DNA from: Roseovarius sp. SCSIO 43702
GTDB lineage: Bacteria > Pseudomonadota > Alphaproteobacteria > Rhodobacterales > Rhodobacteraceae
Length of the DNA stretch: 64,000 nucleotides
Assembly: GCF_019599045.1 (NCBI RefSeq)
Contig: NZ_CP080623.1
Location: 3,370,501-3,434,500, forward strand
Direction: 5' to 3'
A program made the translations under genes and the position numbers. Positions 54,185-63,243 of this stretch are shown here, piece by piece; the stretch's first letter is position 1; each line of letters begins with the position of its first letter. Below the pieces are notes generated by a model, which saw only the letters and a program-made list of their open reading frames with translations, did not search any database and was not told the origin of the DNA.

Positions 54185-57145
54185 ATGACCGACCAATCCC
54201 CCAACGACCAGTTCCACGCCTCGAGCTTCATGCAGGGCCACAACGCCGAGTATCTCGAGCAGCTCTACGCCCGTTACGCAAACGATCCCGACGCGGTCGA
54301 CCAGTCCTGGCGCGAGTTCTTCGCGCAGATGGACGACAGCGAGATCGAGGTGAAGGCCGAGGCCGCCGGCCCCTCCTGGGCGCGCGCCGACTGGCCGCCG
54401 ATGCCGATGGACGACCTGACCGGCGCGCTCACCGGCGAATACCCGCCCGAGATCGAGGCGAAGGAAGCCGCCAGGAAGATCGCCGCCAAGGCAACCGAGA
54501 AGGGCGTCGAGGTCTCCGACGAGGCGATCAAGCGCGCGGTGCTCGATTCGGTGCGCGCGCTCATGCTCATCCGCGCCTATCGCATCCGTGGTCACCTCAT
54601 CGCCGATCTCGATCCGCTCGGCCTGCGCGAACAGACCTACCAGCCCGAGCTTGATCCCCGGTCCTACGGCTTCACCGAGGCCGACATGGACCGGCCGATC
54701 TTCATCGACAACGTGCTGGGCCTCCAGGTCGCCTCGATCCGCGAGATCCTCGACGTGGTGCGCTCGACCTATTGCGGCACCTTCGCGCTGCAATACATGC
54801 ACATCTCCGACCCCGAGCAATCCGCCTGGCTCAAGGAGAGGATCGAGGGCTACGACAACGAGATCCGCTTCACCCGCGAAGGGCGCAAGGCCATCCTCAA
54901 CAAGCTCGTTGAGGCCGAGGGATTCGAGAAATACCTGCATGTGAAATACATGGGCACCAAGCGGTTCGGCCTCGACGGGGGCGAGTCGCTCATCCCGGCG
55001 ATGGAGCAGATCATCAAGCGCGGCGGCGCGCTCGGCGTGAAGGACATCATCATCGGGATGCCTCACCGCGGCCGTCTCTCGGTGCTGGCCAACGTCATGG
55101 GCAAGCCCTACCGCGCCATCTTCCACGAATTCCAGGGCGGCTCCTTCAAACCCGAGGACGTGGACGGCTCGGGCGACGTGAAATACCATCTCGGCGCCTC
55201 GTCCGACCGCGAGTTCGACGGCAATTCCGTGCACCTTTCGCTCACCGCGAATCCCTCGCATCTCGAGGCGGTGAACCCCGTGGTGCTGGGCAAGGCGCGC
55301 GCCAAGCAGGACCAGAACCACGACAAGGAGCGGACGACCGTGCTCCCGGTGCTGCTTCACGGTGACGCGGCCTTCGCCGGGCAGGGCGTCGTGGCCGAGT
55401 GTTTCGGCCTGTCGGGCCTCAAGGGGCACAAGACCGGCGGCACCATGCATATCGTGGTCAACAACCAGATCGGCTTTACCACCGCGCCGCATTTCTCGCG
55501 CTCATCGCCCTATCCCACCGACATCGCGCTGATGGTCGAAGCGCCGATCTTCCACGTCAACGGCGACGACCCCGAGGCGGTCGTGCACGCCGCGAAGGTC
55601 GCGACCGAGTTCCGGCAGAAGTTCAAGAAGGACGTGGTGATCGACATCTTCTGCTACCGCCGCTTCGGCCACAATGAGGGGGACGAACCGATGTTCACCA
55701 ACCCCATCATGTACAAGAAGATCAAGCAGCAGAAATCCACCCTCTCGCTCTATACCGAGCGCCTGGTCAAGGACGGCCTGATCCCGGAGGGCGAGATCGA
55801 GGACATGAAGGCCGAGTTCCAGGCGTTCCTCGCCGACGAGTTCGAGGCCGGCAAGGATTACAAACCGAACAAGGCCGACTGGCTGGACGGCAAGTGGTCG
55901 CATCTCGACCGCAAGGACGAGGATTACCAGCGCGGCGAGACGGCGATCGACGGCGACACCTTCGACGAGATCGGCCGGGCGCTGACCACGGCGCCGGACG
56001 GCTTCCCGCTGCACAAGACCGTCCAGCGCCTGCTCGAGAACAAGGCCAGGATGTTCGAGAGCGGCGAAGGGTTCGATTGGGCCACGGCCGAGGCGCTGGC
56101 CTTCGGTTCGCTCCAGCTCGAGGGATACCCGGTGCGCCTCTCCGGCCAGGACAGCGCGCGCGGCACCTTCAGCCAGCGGCACTCGGCGCTCATCAACCAG
56201 GAGACCGAGGAACGGTATTACCCGCTGAACCACATCCGCAAGGGCCAGGCAGGATACGAGGTCATCGACTCGATGCTCTCGGAATACGCGGTGCTGGGCT
56301 TCGAATACGGCTATTCTCTGGCCGAACCCAACGCCCTCGTGCTGTGGGAGGCGCAGTTCGGCGATTTCGCCAACGGCGCGCAGATCATGTTCGACCAGTT
56401 CATCTCGTCGGGCGAATCCAAGTGGCTGCGGATGTCGGGGCTCACCTGCCTTCTGCCGCACGGCTACGAGGGGCAGGGGCCGGAACATTCCTCCGCCCGG
56501 CTCGAGCGGTTCCTCACCATGTGCGGCCAGGACAACTGGATCGTCGCCAACTGCACGACGCCGGCGAACTATTTCCACATCCTGCGCCGGCAGCTTCACC
56601 GCACCTACCGCAAGCCGCTCATCCTGATGACGCCCAAGTCGCTGCTCCGGCACCGGCTCTGCGTTTCGAAGAAGGACGAGTTCACGACCGGATCGTCCTT
56701 CCACCGCGTGCTCTGGGACGATGCGCAATACGGCAACTCCGACACCAGGCTGGTGGCGGATGACAAGATCAGGCGCGTCGTCCTCTGCTCGGGCAAGGTC
56801 TATTACGACCTGCTCGAGGAGCGCGACAACCGCGGCATCGACGACATCTACCTGATGCGCATCGAACAGTTCTATCCCTTCCCGGCCCAGGCGATGGTCA
56901 AGGAGATGGAGCGTTTCACCGATGCCGAGATCGTCTGGTGCCAGGAAGAACCCAAGAACCAGGGCGCCTGGTCCTTCATCGAGCCCAATATCGAATGGGT
57001 GCTGACCCGCATCGACGCCAAGCACCAGCGGCCCGTCTATGTCGGTCGCCCCGCCGCGGCCTCGCCCGCCACCGGCCTGGCCTCCACCCACAAGCAACAA
57101 CAGGAAGCGCTGGTCGACGCCGCGCTGACCATCGAAGGGAATTAA
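54185..57145 (+). CDS. sucA: 2-oxoglutarate dehydrogenase E1 component
   Basis: 986 aa. Thiamine-diphosphate enzyme starting oxidative decarboxylation of 2-oxoglutarate. N-terminal SFMQGHNAEYLEQLYARYANDPD-like lead, HGDAAFAGQGVVAECFGLSG with the ThDP/His region, FVVNNQIGFTT, and the C-terminal dehydrogenase half with HGYEGQGPEHSSARLERFL and YHRKPL-like RTYRKPLILMTPKSLLRH. Full length. ATG 54185 follows a GAGGT. Three bases separate its stop from sucB. Confidence 0.97.
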   Translation: MTDQSPNDQFHASSFMQGHNAEYLEQLYARYANDPDAVDQSWREFFAQMDDSEIEVKAEAAGPSWARADWPPMPMDDLTGALTGEYPPEIEAKEAARKIAAKATEKGVEVSDEAIKRAVLDSVRALMLIRAYRIRGHLIADLDPLGLREQTYQPELDPRSYGFTEADMDRPIFIDNVLGLQVASIREILDVVRSTYCGTFALQYMHISDPEQSAWLKERIEGYDNEIRFTREGRKAILNKLVEAEGFEKYLHVKYMGTKRFGLDGGESLIPAMEQIIKRGGALGVKDIIIGMPHRGRLSVLANVMGKPYRAIFHEFQGGSFKPEDVDGSGDVKYHLGASSDREFDGNSVHLSLTANPSHLEAVNPVVLGKARAKQDQNHDKERTTVLPVLLHGDAAFAGQGVVAECFGLSGLKGHKTGGTMHIVVNNQIGFTTAPHFSRSSPYPTDIALMVEAPIFHVNGDDPEAVVHAAKVATEFRQKFKKDVVIDIFCYRRFGHNEGDEPMFTNPIMYKKIKQQKSTLSLYTERLVKDGLIPEGEIEDMKAEFQAFLADEFEAGKDYKPNKADWLDGKWSHLDRKDEDYQRGETAIDGDTFDEIGRALTTAPDGFPLHKTVQRLLENKARMFESGEGFDWATAEALAFGSLQLEGYPVRLSGQDSARGTFSQRHSALINQETEERYYPLNHIRKGQAGYEVIDSMLSEYAVLGFEYGYSLAEPNALVLWEAQFGDFANGAQIMFDQFISSGESKWLRMSGLTCLLPHGYEGQGPEHSSARLERFLTMCGQDNWIVANCTTPANYFHILRRQLHRTYRKPLILMTPKSLLRHRLCVSKKDEFTTGSSFHRVLWDDAQYGNSDTRLVADDKIRRVVLCSGKVYYDLLEERDNRGIDDIYLMRIEQFYPFPAQAMVKEMERFTDAEIVWCQEEPKNQGAWSFIEPNIEWVLTRIDAKHQRPVYVGRPAAASPATGLASTHKQQQEALVDAALTIEGN

Positions 57146-57148
57146 GTC

Positions 57149-58756
57149 ATGACCACCGAAGTCCGCGTCCCCACACTTGGCGAATCCGTGACCGAGGCCA
57201 CGGTCGCCACCTGGTTCAAGAAGCCCGGCGACCCCGTTGCCGCCGATGAAATGCTCTGCGAACTCGAAACCGACAAGGTCACGGTCGAGGTGCCCGCACC
57301 CGCCGCCGGCACGATGGGCGACATCATCGCCGCCGAGGGCGAGACCGTCGGCGTCGACGCCCTGCTGGCCACCATCGAGGAAGGCGAGGGCAAGGCGGCG
57401 GGCGATGGCGGCAAGAAGACCGCCGCGGAGCCGAAACCCGAGCCGGAGCCCGAGGCCAAGCCCGAGCCCGACGAGGCCAAGACCAGGCCGGCCAAGCCCG
57501 AAACCAACGGCGACAAGGGCAATGTCGACGTGATGGTGCCCACCCTGGGCGAATCCGTCACCGAGGCGACCGTGTCCACATGGTTCAAGAAGGTGGGCGA
57601 CGACGTGGCCCAGGACGAGATGCTCTGCGAGCTCGAGACCGACAAGGTCTCGGTCGAGGTGCCCTCGCCCGCCGCCGGCACGCTCGTCGACATCCTCGCG
57701 CAGGAGGGCGACACCGTTCAGGCCAACGGCAAGCTCGCGGTGCTTTCGGGCTCCGCCGACGGCACCATCTCACCCGAGATCCGCCCCGAGCCGATGGACA
57801 AGGAAGCGAATGGCGGCCAATACAGCACGCCGCCCGCCGGCCGTGACGCCGAAGATGTCGAGGATGCGCCCTCCGCCAGGAAGGCGATGGCCGAGGCCGG
57901 CCTGTCGCGCGACGAGGTCGAGGGCACGGGCCGCGATGGCCGCGTCATGAAAGAGGACGTGGCCCGGGCCAGGTCCTCCGATACCACGAGCGCGGCGCCG
58001 AAACCCTCCGCGGCCCCCGCCGGCCCGCAACGCGCGCCGAGCCCCGCCGAGGACGCCTCGCGCGAGGAACGGGTCAAGATGACCCGCCTGCGCCAGACCA
58101 TCGCCCGCCGCCTCAAGGAGGCGCAGAATACCGCGGCCATGCTCACCACCTACAACGAGGTGGACATGACCGGGATCATGGCACTCCGGTCCGAGTACAA
58201 GGAGGAATTCCAGAAGAAGCACGGCGTGAAACTCGGCTTCATGTCCTTCTTCACCAAGGCCTGTTGCCATGCGCTCAAGGAGGTGCCCGAGGTCAACGCC
58301 GAGATCGACGGGGACGAGATCGTCTACAAGAACTTCGTGCACATGGGCATCGCCACGGGCACGCCGACGGGTCTCGTGGTGCCGGTCGTGCGCGACGCCG
58401 ATTCCATGTCCTTCGCCGAGATCGAGAAGGCCATCGCCGAGAAGGGCGCCCGCGCCCGCGACGGCAAGCTCTCCATGGCCGAGATGCAGGGCGGCACCTT
58501 CACGATCTCGAACGGCGGCGTTTACGGCTCGCTCATGTCCTCGCCCATCCTCAACCCGCCGCAATCGGGCATCCTCGGCATGCACAAGATCCAGGAGCGT
58601 CCCATGGTCGTGAACGGCGAGATCGTCGCCCGCCCCATGATGTATCTCGCGCTCAGCTACGATCACCGCATCGTCGACGGCAAGGGGGCGGTCACGTTCC
58701 TCGTGCGCGTGAAGGAGGCGCTGGAGGACCCGCGTCGGTTGCTGATGGATTTGTGA
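57149..58756 (+). CDS. sucB: Dihydrolipoyllysine succinyltransferase E2 with two lipoyl domains
   Basis: 535 aa, longer than the single-lipoyl E2o of E. coli. Two lipoyl domains, about 2-77 and 125-200, each with a lipoylated lysine in an ETDKV[TS]VEV motif. They are joined by a Pro/Glu/Lys-rich linker of about 45 residues. A peripheral subunit-binding domain is seen at about 233-270 ([19 protein letters not shown]) and a catalytic domain ends with [11 protein letters not shown] (catalytic His-Asp). Forms the 24-mer core with SucA and Lpd. Four bases precede the BrnT-like start. Confidence 0.95.
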   Translation: MTTEVRVPTLGESVTEATVATWFKKPGDPVAADEMLCELETDKVTVEVPAPAAGTMGDIIAAEGETVGVDALLATIEEGEGKAAGDGGKKTAAEPKPEPEPEAKPEPDEAKTRPAKPETNGDKGNVDVMVPTLGESVTEATVSTWFKKVGDDVAQDEMLCELETDKVSVEVPSPAAGTLVDILAQEGDTVQANGKLAVLSGSADGTISPEIRPEPMDKEANGGQYSTPPAGRDAEDVEDAPSARKAMAEAGLSRDEVEGTGRDGRVMKEDVARARSSDTTSAAPKPSAAPAGPQRAPSPAEDASREERVKMTRLRQTIARRLKEAQNTAAMLTTYNEVDMTGIMALRSEYKEEFQKKHGVKLGFMSFFTKACCHALKEVPEVNAEIDGDEIVYKNFVHMGIATGTPTGLVVPVVRDADSMSFAEIEKAIAEKGARARDGKLSMAEMQGGTFTISNGGVYGSLMSSPILNPPQSGILGMHKIQERPMVVNGEIVARPMMYLALSYDHRIVDGKGAVTFLVRVKEALEDPRRLLMDL

Positions 58757-58759
58757 GGG

Positions 58760-59023
58760 GTGAGCGAAGGCTCCGTCTATGAATGGGACGCCGACAAGGC
58801 CGAGGCGAATCTGGCCAAGCACGGCGTCCCGTTCGAGCATGTCCACGGTTTCGACTGGGCGACAGCCATTCAGCGTGAAGACAAGCGGTTCGATTACGGG
58901 GAACGGCGCATGACAGCCCTTGGCAAAATCGGCGACCGTGACCACGTATTGGTCTATACTCTCCGGAACCAGCGCATACGGGTCATCTCCCTGCGCAAGG
59001 CCAACACGCGAGAAGCAAGATGA
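58760..59023 (+). CDS. BrnT-family toxin (DUF497)
   Basis: 87 aa from a GTG start. BrnT pattern: YEWDADKAEANLAKHGVPFEHV near 7-28, RRMTALGKIGDRDHVLVYTLR near 49-69, and the RIRVISLRKANTREAR ending. BrnT is a ribonuclease toxin. The gene overlaps the putative antitoxin as ATGA, the normal BrnT-BrnA order, yet it lies four bases after sucB inside the 2-oxoglutarate dehydrogenase operon. It has no obvious inactivating change in its core motifs. Confidence 0.85.
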   Translation: MSEGSVYEWDADKAEANLAKHGVPFEHVHGFDWATAIQREDKRFDYGERRMTALGKIGDRDHVLVYTLRNQRIRVISLRKANTREAR

Positions 59024-59253
59024 ACCAACGCTCCAAACCCCCGGCCGACTATGACGAGAACCCGCCCCTTGGCGAAGATTTCTTCGCCGAGGCGCGGCCC
59101 GCGCTCGAAGACCCTGAACTCGCGCGCGTTCTGGCAGCCAAGAGCCTGGAATACCGCGAGGCCCTCCGCTCGATCATCGAGGCGCACGAGGCCGGAGAGC
59201 CGCTCGACCGCGCCATCGCCGACGCCCGCGCGGCGCTGACGGCGGCGCAGTGA
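59020..59253 (+). CDS. BrnA-like antitoxin lacking the usual ribbon-helix-helix end
   Basis: 77 aa. The N-terminal DYDENPPLGEDFFAEARPAL matches the BrnA DNPEWTEEDF-ARARPA linker segment. The normal ribbon-helix-helix DNA-binding domain (IRLDPDVVEHF-type) is absent; instead the end is helical (ALRSIIEAHEAGEPLDRAIAD). Overlaps brnT. It probably neutralises the toxin without acting as its own repressor. The assignment depends on gene order and the short motif. Confidence 0.6.
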   Translation: MNQRSKPPADYDENPPLGEDFFAEARPALEDPELARVLAAKSLEYREALRSIIEAHEAGEPLDRAIADARAALTAAQ

Positions 59254-59318
59254 AGGATGCGTGGCATTGAGGCCCGTGTGGAATTCTTCTCGGTCTGGAA
59301 AGTAGCGGAGGGAAGGGA

Positions 59319-59484
59319 ATGACGGAAAAGGAACTCGCTGACTTGTTGCGACAGCATTACGAAACTGCCCCTTATCGAAGGAAGCACTCGCATGTCGTTC
59401 TGTTCGGCATCAAGTATTCCGAAGCTTTGAAATCACACTCCATCGCCTCTGTCTGCGAAATGTCAGGCATTGGAAAGTGGGGGC
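59319..59484 (+). pseudogene. Truncated HTH-like protein remnant
   Basis: The frame starting ATG 59319 reads MTEKELADLLRQHYETAPYR then LFGIKYSEALKSHSIASVC and GIGKWG, which resembles the start of a small HTH-like family (LFGI...L..L..KGI.GKWGTEIRKG). It then loses similarity at about residue 55 and runs in a shadow frame. The expected C-terminal 25 or so residues (E[LI]RKGM.LA) are missing, cut at the start of the next gene. Visibly lower GC than its surroundings, so probably transferred and later broken. Confidence 0.5.
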
Positions 59485-59895
59485 ATGACCCCCGCCCCCA
59501 CCGCCCTCACACTCGCCGCCCTCCTGCAAGTGGCCCAATACGTCCTCATGGCCGTCCCCGCCTTCCTGGGCTGGACCGCGGCGATCAACATGCCCCTGAT
59601 GCCCGGCACCCTGCCGCGTGCCGAAGGCCTGGTCTGGCCTGTCATGGCCCTGTGCGCCGTCACCGGTTTCAGCATCTGCGCCCTGTCGGACTCGTTGCGC
59701 GGAACGTCCTTGTTGCCAACCGCCGCACTGTCGCTCGGCCTGCTCACGGGGGCATTGGCGCTGCGGCTCACGGTGCTGCCATTGCTCGACACCGCATCGC
59801 CGCTCGCGCTGGTCGGCGTCCGCGAGGCGCTGGCGATTTGCAGCGCGGCCTATCTCGGCTTCGCCATCGCGCTCCTGCGGAGACGGCGCAGATGA
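59485..59895 (+). CDS. Chimeric membrane protein with MAPEG-like N-terminus
   Basis: 136 aa from ATG 59485, hydrophobic. The first 26 residues are nearly the same as the MAPEG protein encoded at 60412 (22 of 26 identical; 65 of 78 bases). The rest (FLGWTAAINMPLMPGT..., about four helices, ending ALLRRRRR) does not resemble MAPEG. It looks like a duplicated MAPEG start fused to another membrane segment. It could be a functional small membrane protein, but no family is known. Confidence 0.6.
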   Translation: MTPAPTALTLAALLQVAQYVLMAVPAFLGWTAAINMPLMPGTLPRAEGLVWPVMALCAVTGFSICALSDSLRGTSLLPTAALSLGLLTGALALRLTVLPLLDTASPLALVGVREALAICSAAYLGFAIALLRRRRR

Positions 59896-59929
59896 ACGCC
59901 ACCCCAATTCCGCCCCCGAAAGGAACGCC

Positions 59930-60313
59930 ATGTCACGGATCACCTTCGACCACTGCGTCATCCATGTCGGCGACTGGGATCGCTCCACCGCCTTCTACCG
60001 CGACGTGATGGGGGCCGAGATCGTCCCCTACGGCAAGGGCGCGATGTTCCGCTTCGGCCCGGTGCAGCTCAACACCCACGGCCCCGACCAGATCGGCAGC
60101 CCCCGCGCGAAGCGGCCCGTCATGCCGGGCGGCAGCGACCTCTGCTTCGAATGGCACGGCACGATTCCGCAGGCGCAGGCGCATCTGCGCGCGCACGGTG
60201 TCGCGGTCGAGCTTGGCCCCGTCGAACGCCTCGGCGCCAAGTCCACCGGCACCAGCCTCTATTTCCGCGACCCCGACGGCTCGCTGCTGGAGTTCATCGT
60301 CTATGAGGACTGA
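59930..60313 (+). CDS. VOC-family (glyoxalase/dioxygenase fold) protein
   Basis: 127 aa from ATG 59930 (AAAGGAA upstream). Single-domain VOC: FDHCVIHVGDWDRSTAFYRDVMGAEI at the start, His8 as first metal ligand; LCFEWHGTIPQAQAHLRAHGV; and LYFRDPDGSLLEFIVYED with the last Glu ligand. The FDHxVIHV/FYRDVMGAE form is typical of YaeR-like or fosfomycin-resistance-like small VOC proteins. Substrate unknown. Flanked by MAPEG-related genes. Confidence 0.85.
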   Translation: MSRITFDHCVIHVGDWDRSTAFYRDVMGAEIVPYGKGAMFRFGPVQLNTHGPDQIGSPRAKRPVMPGGSDLCFEWHGTIPQAQAHLRAHGVAVELGPVERLGAKSTGTSLYFRDPDGSLLEFIVYED

Positions 60314-60411
60314 ACGCGCGCGCCGGGCAGAGCGCAACACCCGCCCCCTGCTCCGGGGCATCGACACCACTCAGGAGGTCCCGGGTCAGGCCCGGGATGC
60401 GTAGCGCATAA

Positions 60412-60822
60412 ATGACCCCAGAACTCACCGCCCTCACCCTCGCCGCGCTGCTGCAGGTCGTGCAATTCGTCCTCATGGCCGTTCCCGCCAATCTCGAACT
60501 GGGTCCGGGCAAGACGCTTTCCCCGCGCGATCCCGACCGCATGGAAAAGCCCATGGCCGAGCAGGTCAGCCGCGGCACCTCGCGTCTCTTCCGCGCCCTC
60601 AACAACCATTTCGAGGGGCTCATCCTCTTCTCCATCGCCTGCGTGGTGATCTCCGTCACGAACCAATCCACCCCCTTCACCACCACCTGCGCCTTTGCCT
60701 ACCTCGCCGCGCGCGTGCTCTACGTTCCCGCCTACTATTTCGGCTGGGTCCCTTGGCGTTCGCTCATCTGGGCGATAGGTTTCCTCGCGACGACATTCAT
60801 GCTGCTCGCCGCGCTTCTCTGA
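60412..60822 (+). CDS. MAPEG-family membrane protein
   Basis: 136 aa, four membrane helices. [27 protein letters not shown], then [25 protein letters not shown], matching the NNHFE motif of eukaryotic-like eicosanoid and glutathione-metabolising MAPEG proteins. Probably handles hydrophobic thiol conjugates. Just before lpdA; the dispersed repeat copy B lies between them. Confidence 0.85.
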   Translation: MTPELTALTLAALLQVVQFVLMAVPANLELGPGKTLSPRDPDRMEKPMAEQVSRGTSRLFRALNNHFEGLILFSIACVVISVTNQSTPFTTTCAFAYLAARVLYVPAYYFGWVPWRSLIWAIGFLATTFMLLAALL

Positions 60823-60875
60823 CCCTTCTTCTTGCCCCAAGTATCCCGGGGTCCGGGGCAGAGCCCCGGCGACCG
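60823..60875. repeat. Dispersed intergenic repeat, copy B
   Basis: CCTTCTTCTTGCCCCAAGTA then TCCCGGGGTCC and the hairpin GGGGC-AGA-GCCCC, directly after the MAPEG stop. Same start, spacing and hairpin layout as 29784-29840. Confidence 0.6.
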
Positions 60876-60895
60876 ACCAGAAAAGGACCACCCCA

Positions 60896-62284
60896 ATGGC
60901 ACAATACGACGTCATCGTGATCGGCTCCGGCCCCGGCGGCTATGTCGCCGCCATCCGCTGCGCGCAGCTCGGCCTCAAGACCGCCTGCGTCGAGGGGCGC
61001 GAGACGCTGGGCGGCACCTGCCTCAACGTGGGCTGCATTCCCTCCAAGGCGCTCCTGCACGCGTCCCACATGCTCCACGAGGCCGAGGAGAACTTCGCCA
61101 AGATGGGGCTCAAGGGCAAATCGCCCTCGGTCGACTGGAAACAGATGCTCGCCTACAAGGACGACACCATCGGCCAGAACACCAAGGGGATCGAGTTCCT
61201 CTTCAAGAAGAACAAGATCGACTGGCTCAAGGGCTGGGGCTCCATCCCCGAGGCCGGCAAGGTCAAGGTCGGCGACGAGGTGCACGAGGCGAAGAACATC
61301 ATCGTCGCCTCCGGCTCCGAGCCTTCGCCCCTCAAGGGTGTCGAGGTGGACGAGAAGGTCGTCGTCACCTCCACCGGCGCGCTGGAGCTTGGCAAGATCC
61401 CCAAGAAGATGGTCGTGATCGGCGCGGGCGTGATCGGGCTCGAGCTCGGGTCGGTCTATTCCCGCCTCGGCTCCGAGGTGACGGTCATCGAGTTCCTTGA
61501 CCACATCACCCCCGGCATGGATGCCGAAGTGCAAAAGACCTTCCAGCGCACGCTCAAGAAACAGGGCCTCACCTTCATCATGGGCGCCGCGGTGCAGAAG
61601 ACCGAGGCCACCAAGACCAAGGCCAAGGTCACCTACAAGCTTCGCAAGGACGACAGCGAGCACGAGCTGGATGCCGATGTCGTCCTCGTCTCGACCGGCC
61701 GCAAGCCCTATACCGACGGGCTCGGCCTCTCCGACCTGGGCGTCGAGATGACCGACAAGGGCCAGATCAAGACAGATAACCAGTGGCAGACCAACGTCAA
61801 GGGCATCTACGCCATCGGCGACGCCATCGCGGGCCCCATGCTGGCCCACAAGGCCGAGGACGAGGGCATGGCCTGCGCCGAGGTGCTGGCGGGCAAGCAC
61901 GGGCACGTCAACTACGGCGTCATTCCCAGCGTGATCTACACCCACCCCGAGGTCGCGGCCGTCGGCAAGACCGAACAGGAGTTGAAGGACGAGGGACGCG
62001 AGTACAAGACGGGCAAGTTCTCGTTCATGGGCAACGGCCGGGCCAAGGCGGTCTTCGCCGGCGACGGGTTCGTCAAGATTCTCGCCGACAAGAAGACCGA
62101 CCGGATCCTCGGCTGCCACATCATCGGCCCCTCGGCGGGCGATCTCATCCACGAGGTCTGCGTCGCGATGGAGTTCGGCGCCTCCGCCGAGGACCTGGCC
62201 CTGACCTGCCACGCCCATCCCACCTTCTCCGAGGCGGTGCGCGAAGCGGCGCTCGCCTGCGGCGACGGACCCATCCACGCCTGA
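60896..62284 (+). CDS. lpdA: Dihydrolipoyl dehydrogenase E3
   Basis: 462 aa. FAD-binding [22 protein letters not shown], redox disulfide [20 protein letters not shown] motif [19 protein letters not shown] and the C-terminal active-site His-Glu in [15 protein letters not shown]. Reoxidises lipoyl groups of SucB and possibly of other complexes. It ends the sucCD-sucAB-lpdA run; a terminator follows. Confidence 0.97.
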   Translation: MAQYDVIVIGSGPGGYVAAIRCAQLGLKTACVEGRETLGGTCLNVGCIPSKALLHASHMLHEAEENFAKMGLKGKSPSVDWKQMLAYKDDTIGQNTKGIEFLFKKNKIDWLKGWGSIPEAGKVKVGDEVHEAKNIIVASGSEPSPLKGVEVDEKVVVTSTGALELGKIPKKMVVIGAGVIGLELGSVYSRLGSEVTVIEFLDHITPGMDAEVQKTFQRTLKKQGLTFIMGAAVQKTEATKTKAKVTYKLRKDDSEHELDADVVLVSTGRKPYTDGLGLSDLGVEMTDKGQIKTDNQWQTNVKGIYAIGDAIAGPMLAHKAEDEGMACAEVLAGKHGHVNYGVIPSVIYTHPEVAAVGKTEQELKDEGREYKTGKFSFMGNGRAKAVFAGDGFVKILADKKTDRILGCHIIGPSAGDLIHEVCVAMEFGASAEDLALTCHAHPTFSEAVREAALACGDGPIHA

Positions 62285-62291
62285 GTGACGG

Positions 62292-62322
62292 GCCGGGGGC
62301 GGCGACGCTCCCGGCGCATTTT
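62292..62322 (+). terminator. Predicted terminator after lpdA
   Basis: GCCGGG (62292-62297) pairs with CCCGGC (62310-62315); inside, GC pairs with GC. It is followed by a short TTTT (62319-62322). It ends the 2-oxoglutarate dehydrogenase transcript. Confidence 0.6.
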
Positions 62323-62399
62323 CCTCCCGAATGAGTGGCAACGCCCGGCAAGGACCGGCCGGGCGCGCGCATCGTTAGGATTTCGCCTGCGGCGCAAAC

Positions 62400-62466
62400 A
62401 CCGACGTGGATACCGACGTCGCACCGACGTGATACCGACGCGGGTTTCCGGCATTAACCTTTGGCG
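62400..62466. repeat. Tandem ACCGACGTGGAT repeat with TTAACC end, copy 2
   Basis: Four units of 11-12 bases (from 62400, 62412, 62423 and 62434), then TTTCCGGC and ATTAACCTTTGG. It lies 25 bases before the 3' end of the minus-strand plsC-like gene. It matches the element at 35971-36037 in unit sequence and in the conserved end. Confidence 0.7.
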
Positions 62467-62490
62467 CGACTCACCCCTGATGGACCCGCG

Positions 62491-63243
62491 TCAGGTTTCG
62501 CGCTCCGCTGCCTCTCGCGCATCGAACCCCGCCTCCGCCATCAACCTGTCCGACGCCGTCTCGACCGCCTCCTCGAGCTCGGCCAGGAATATCTCGCGCG
62601 GCTTACCCGGTTGAATCGGCGGCAGGAATTCAACCACCGCCGTTCCGGGCGTCCGGTAGATCCCCTTCTTGGGCCAGAACAGGCCCACATTCGTCGCCAC
62701 CGGCACGCAGGGCTGGCCAAGCTCCTGGTAGAGGATGGCCGTGCCCACCTTGTAGGGCGCCCTCACCCCCGGCGCGATGCGCGTTCCCTGCGGATAGATG
62801 ATGAGCTGCCCGGCGGCCAACCGACCCCTTTCCACATCCTTAACCATTTTCTTGATAGCCTGGCTGCGCTTGCCGCGATCCACCGGCACGCAGCCCAGTT
62901 TCAGCGCGTATTGCCCGATGATCGGCGCATACATCAATTCGCGCTTCATGATGAACTTGCCCGCGGGGATCGACTTGAAGATGAGGATGATATCGAGAAA
63001 GGACTGGTGCTTGGCCGCGATCATCGCCTCGCCCTGGGGCGGCGTGCCCCGCACCTCGCAGCGGATGCCGACCATCCAGCGCGCCGACCACACGGCCCAG
63101 CGCGACCATGTCTTGCACGCGGCGATCGCGCCCCGCCGGTCCAGAAGCGCCCAGGGCAGGAACACGACCCCGATGGGAAGCATCATGCCATAGACCTGCA
63201 CCACGTAGATGAGCGAGCGAAACCATTGAACCGCGTATCTCAT
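62491..63243 (-). CDS. plsC: 1-acyl-sn-glycerol-3-phosphate acyltransferase (PlsC-like)
   Basis: 250 aa from ATG 63243, overlapping the ftsX stop as ATGA. Acyltransferase motif I with the catalytic HxxxxD in AAKHQSFLDIILIF, motif III with IIYPQGTR and a late VPVATNVGLFW. N-terminal hydrophobic helix. Makes phosphatidic acid in the inner membrane. Linked to ftsX here, an order also found in relatives by recollection. Confidence 0.85.
   Translation of the reverse strand: MRYAVQWFRSLIYVVQVYGMMLPIGVVFLPWALLDRRGAIAACKTWSRWAVWSARWMVGIRCEVRGTPPQGEAMIAAKHQSFLDIILIFKSIPAGKFIMKRELMYAPIIGQYALKLGCVPVDRGKRSQAIKKMVKDVERGRLAAGQLIIYPQGTRIAPGVRAPYKVGTAILYQELGQPCVPVATNVGLFWPKKGIYRTPGTAVVEFLPPIQPGKPREIFLAELEEAVETASDRLMAEAGFDAREAAERET

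Noticed and set aside
62400..62466. CtrA-type box from the TTAACC end of the repeat
   Set aside because: CtrA sites need two TTAA half-sites seven bases apart. Only one is present in both copies.
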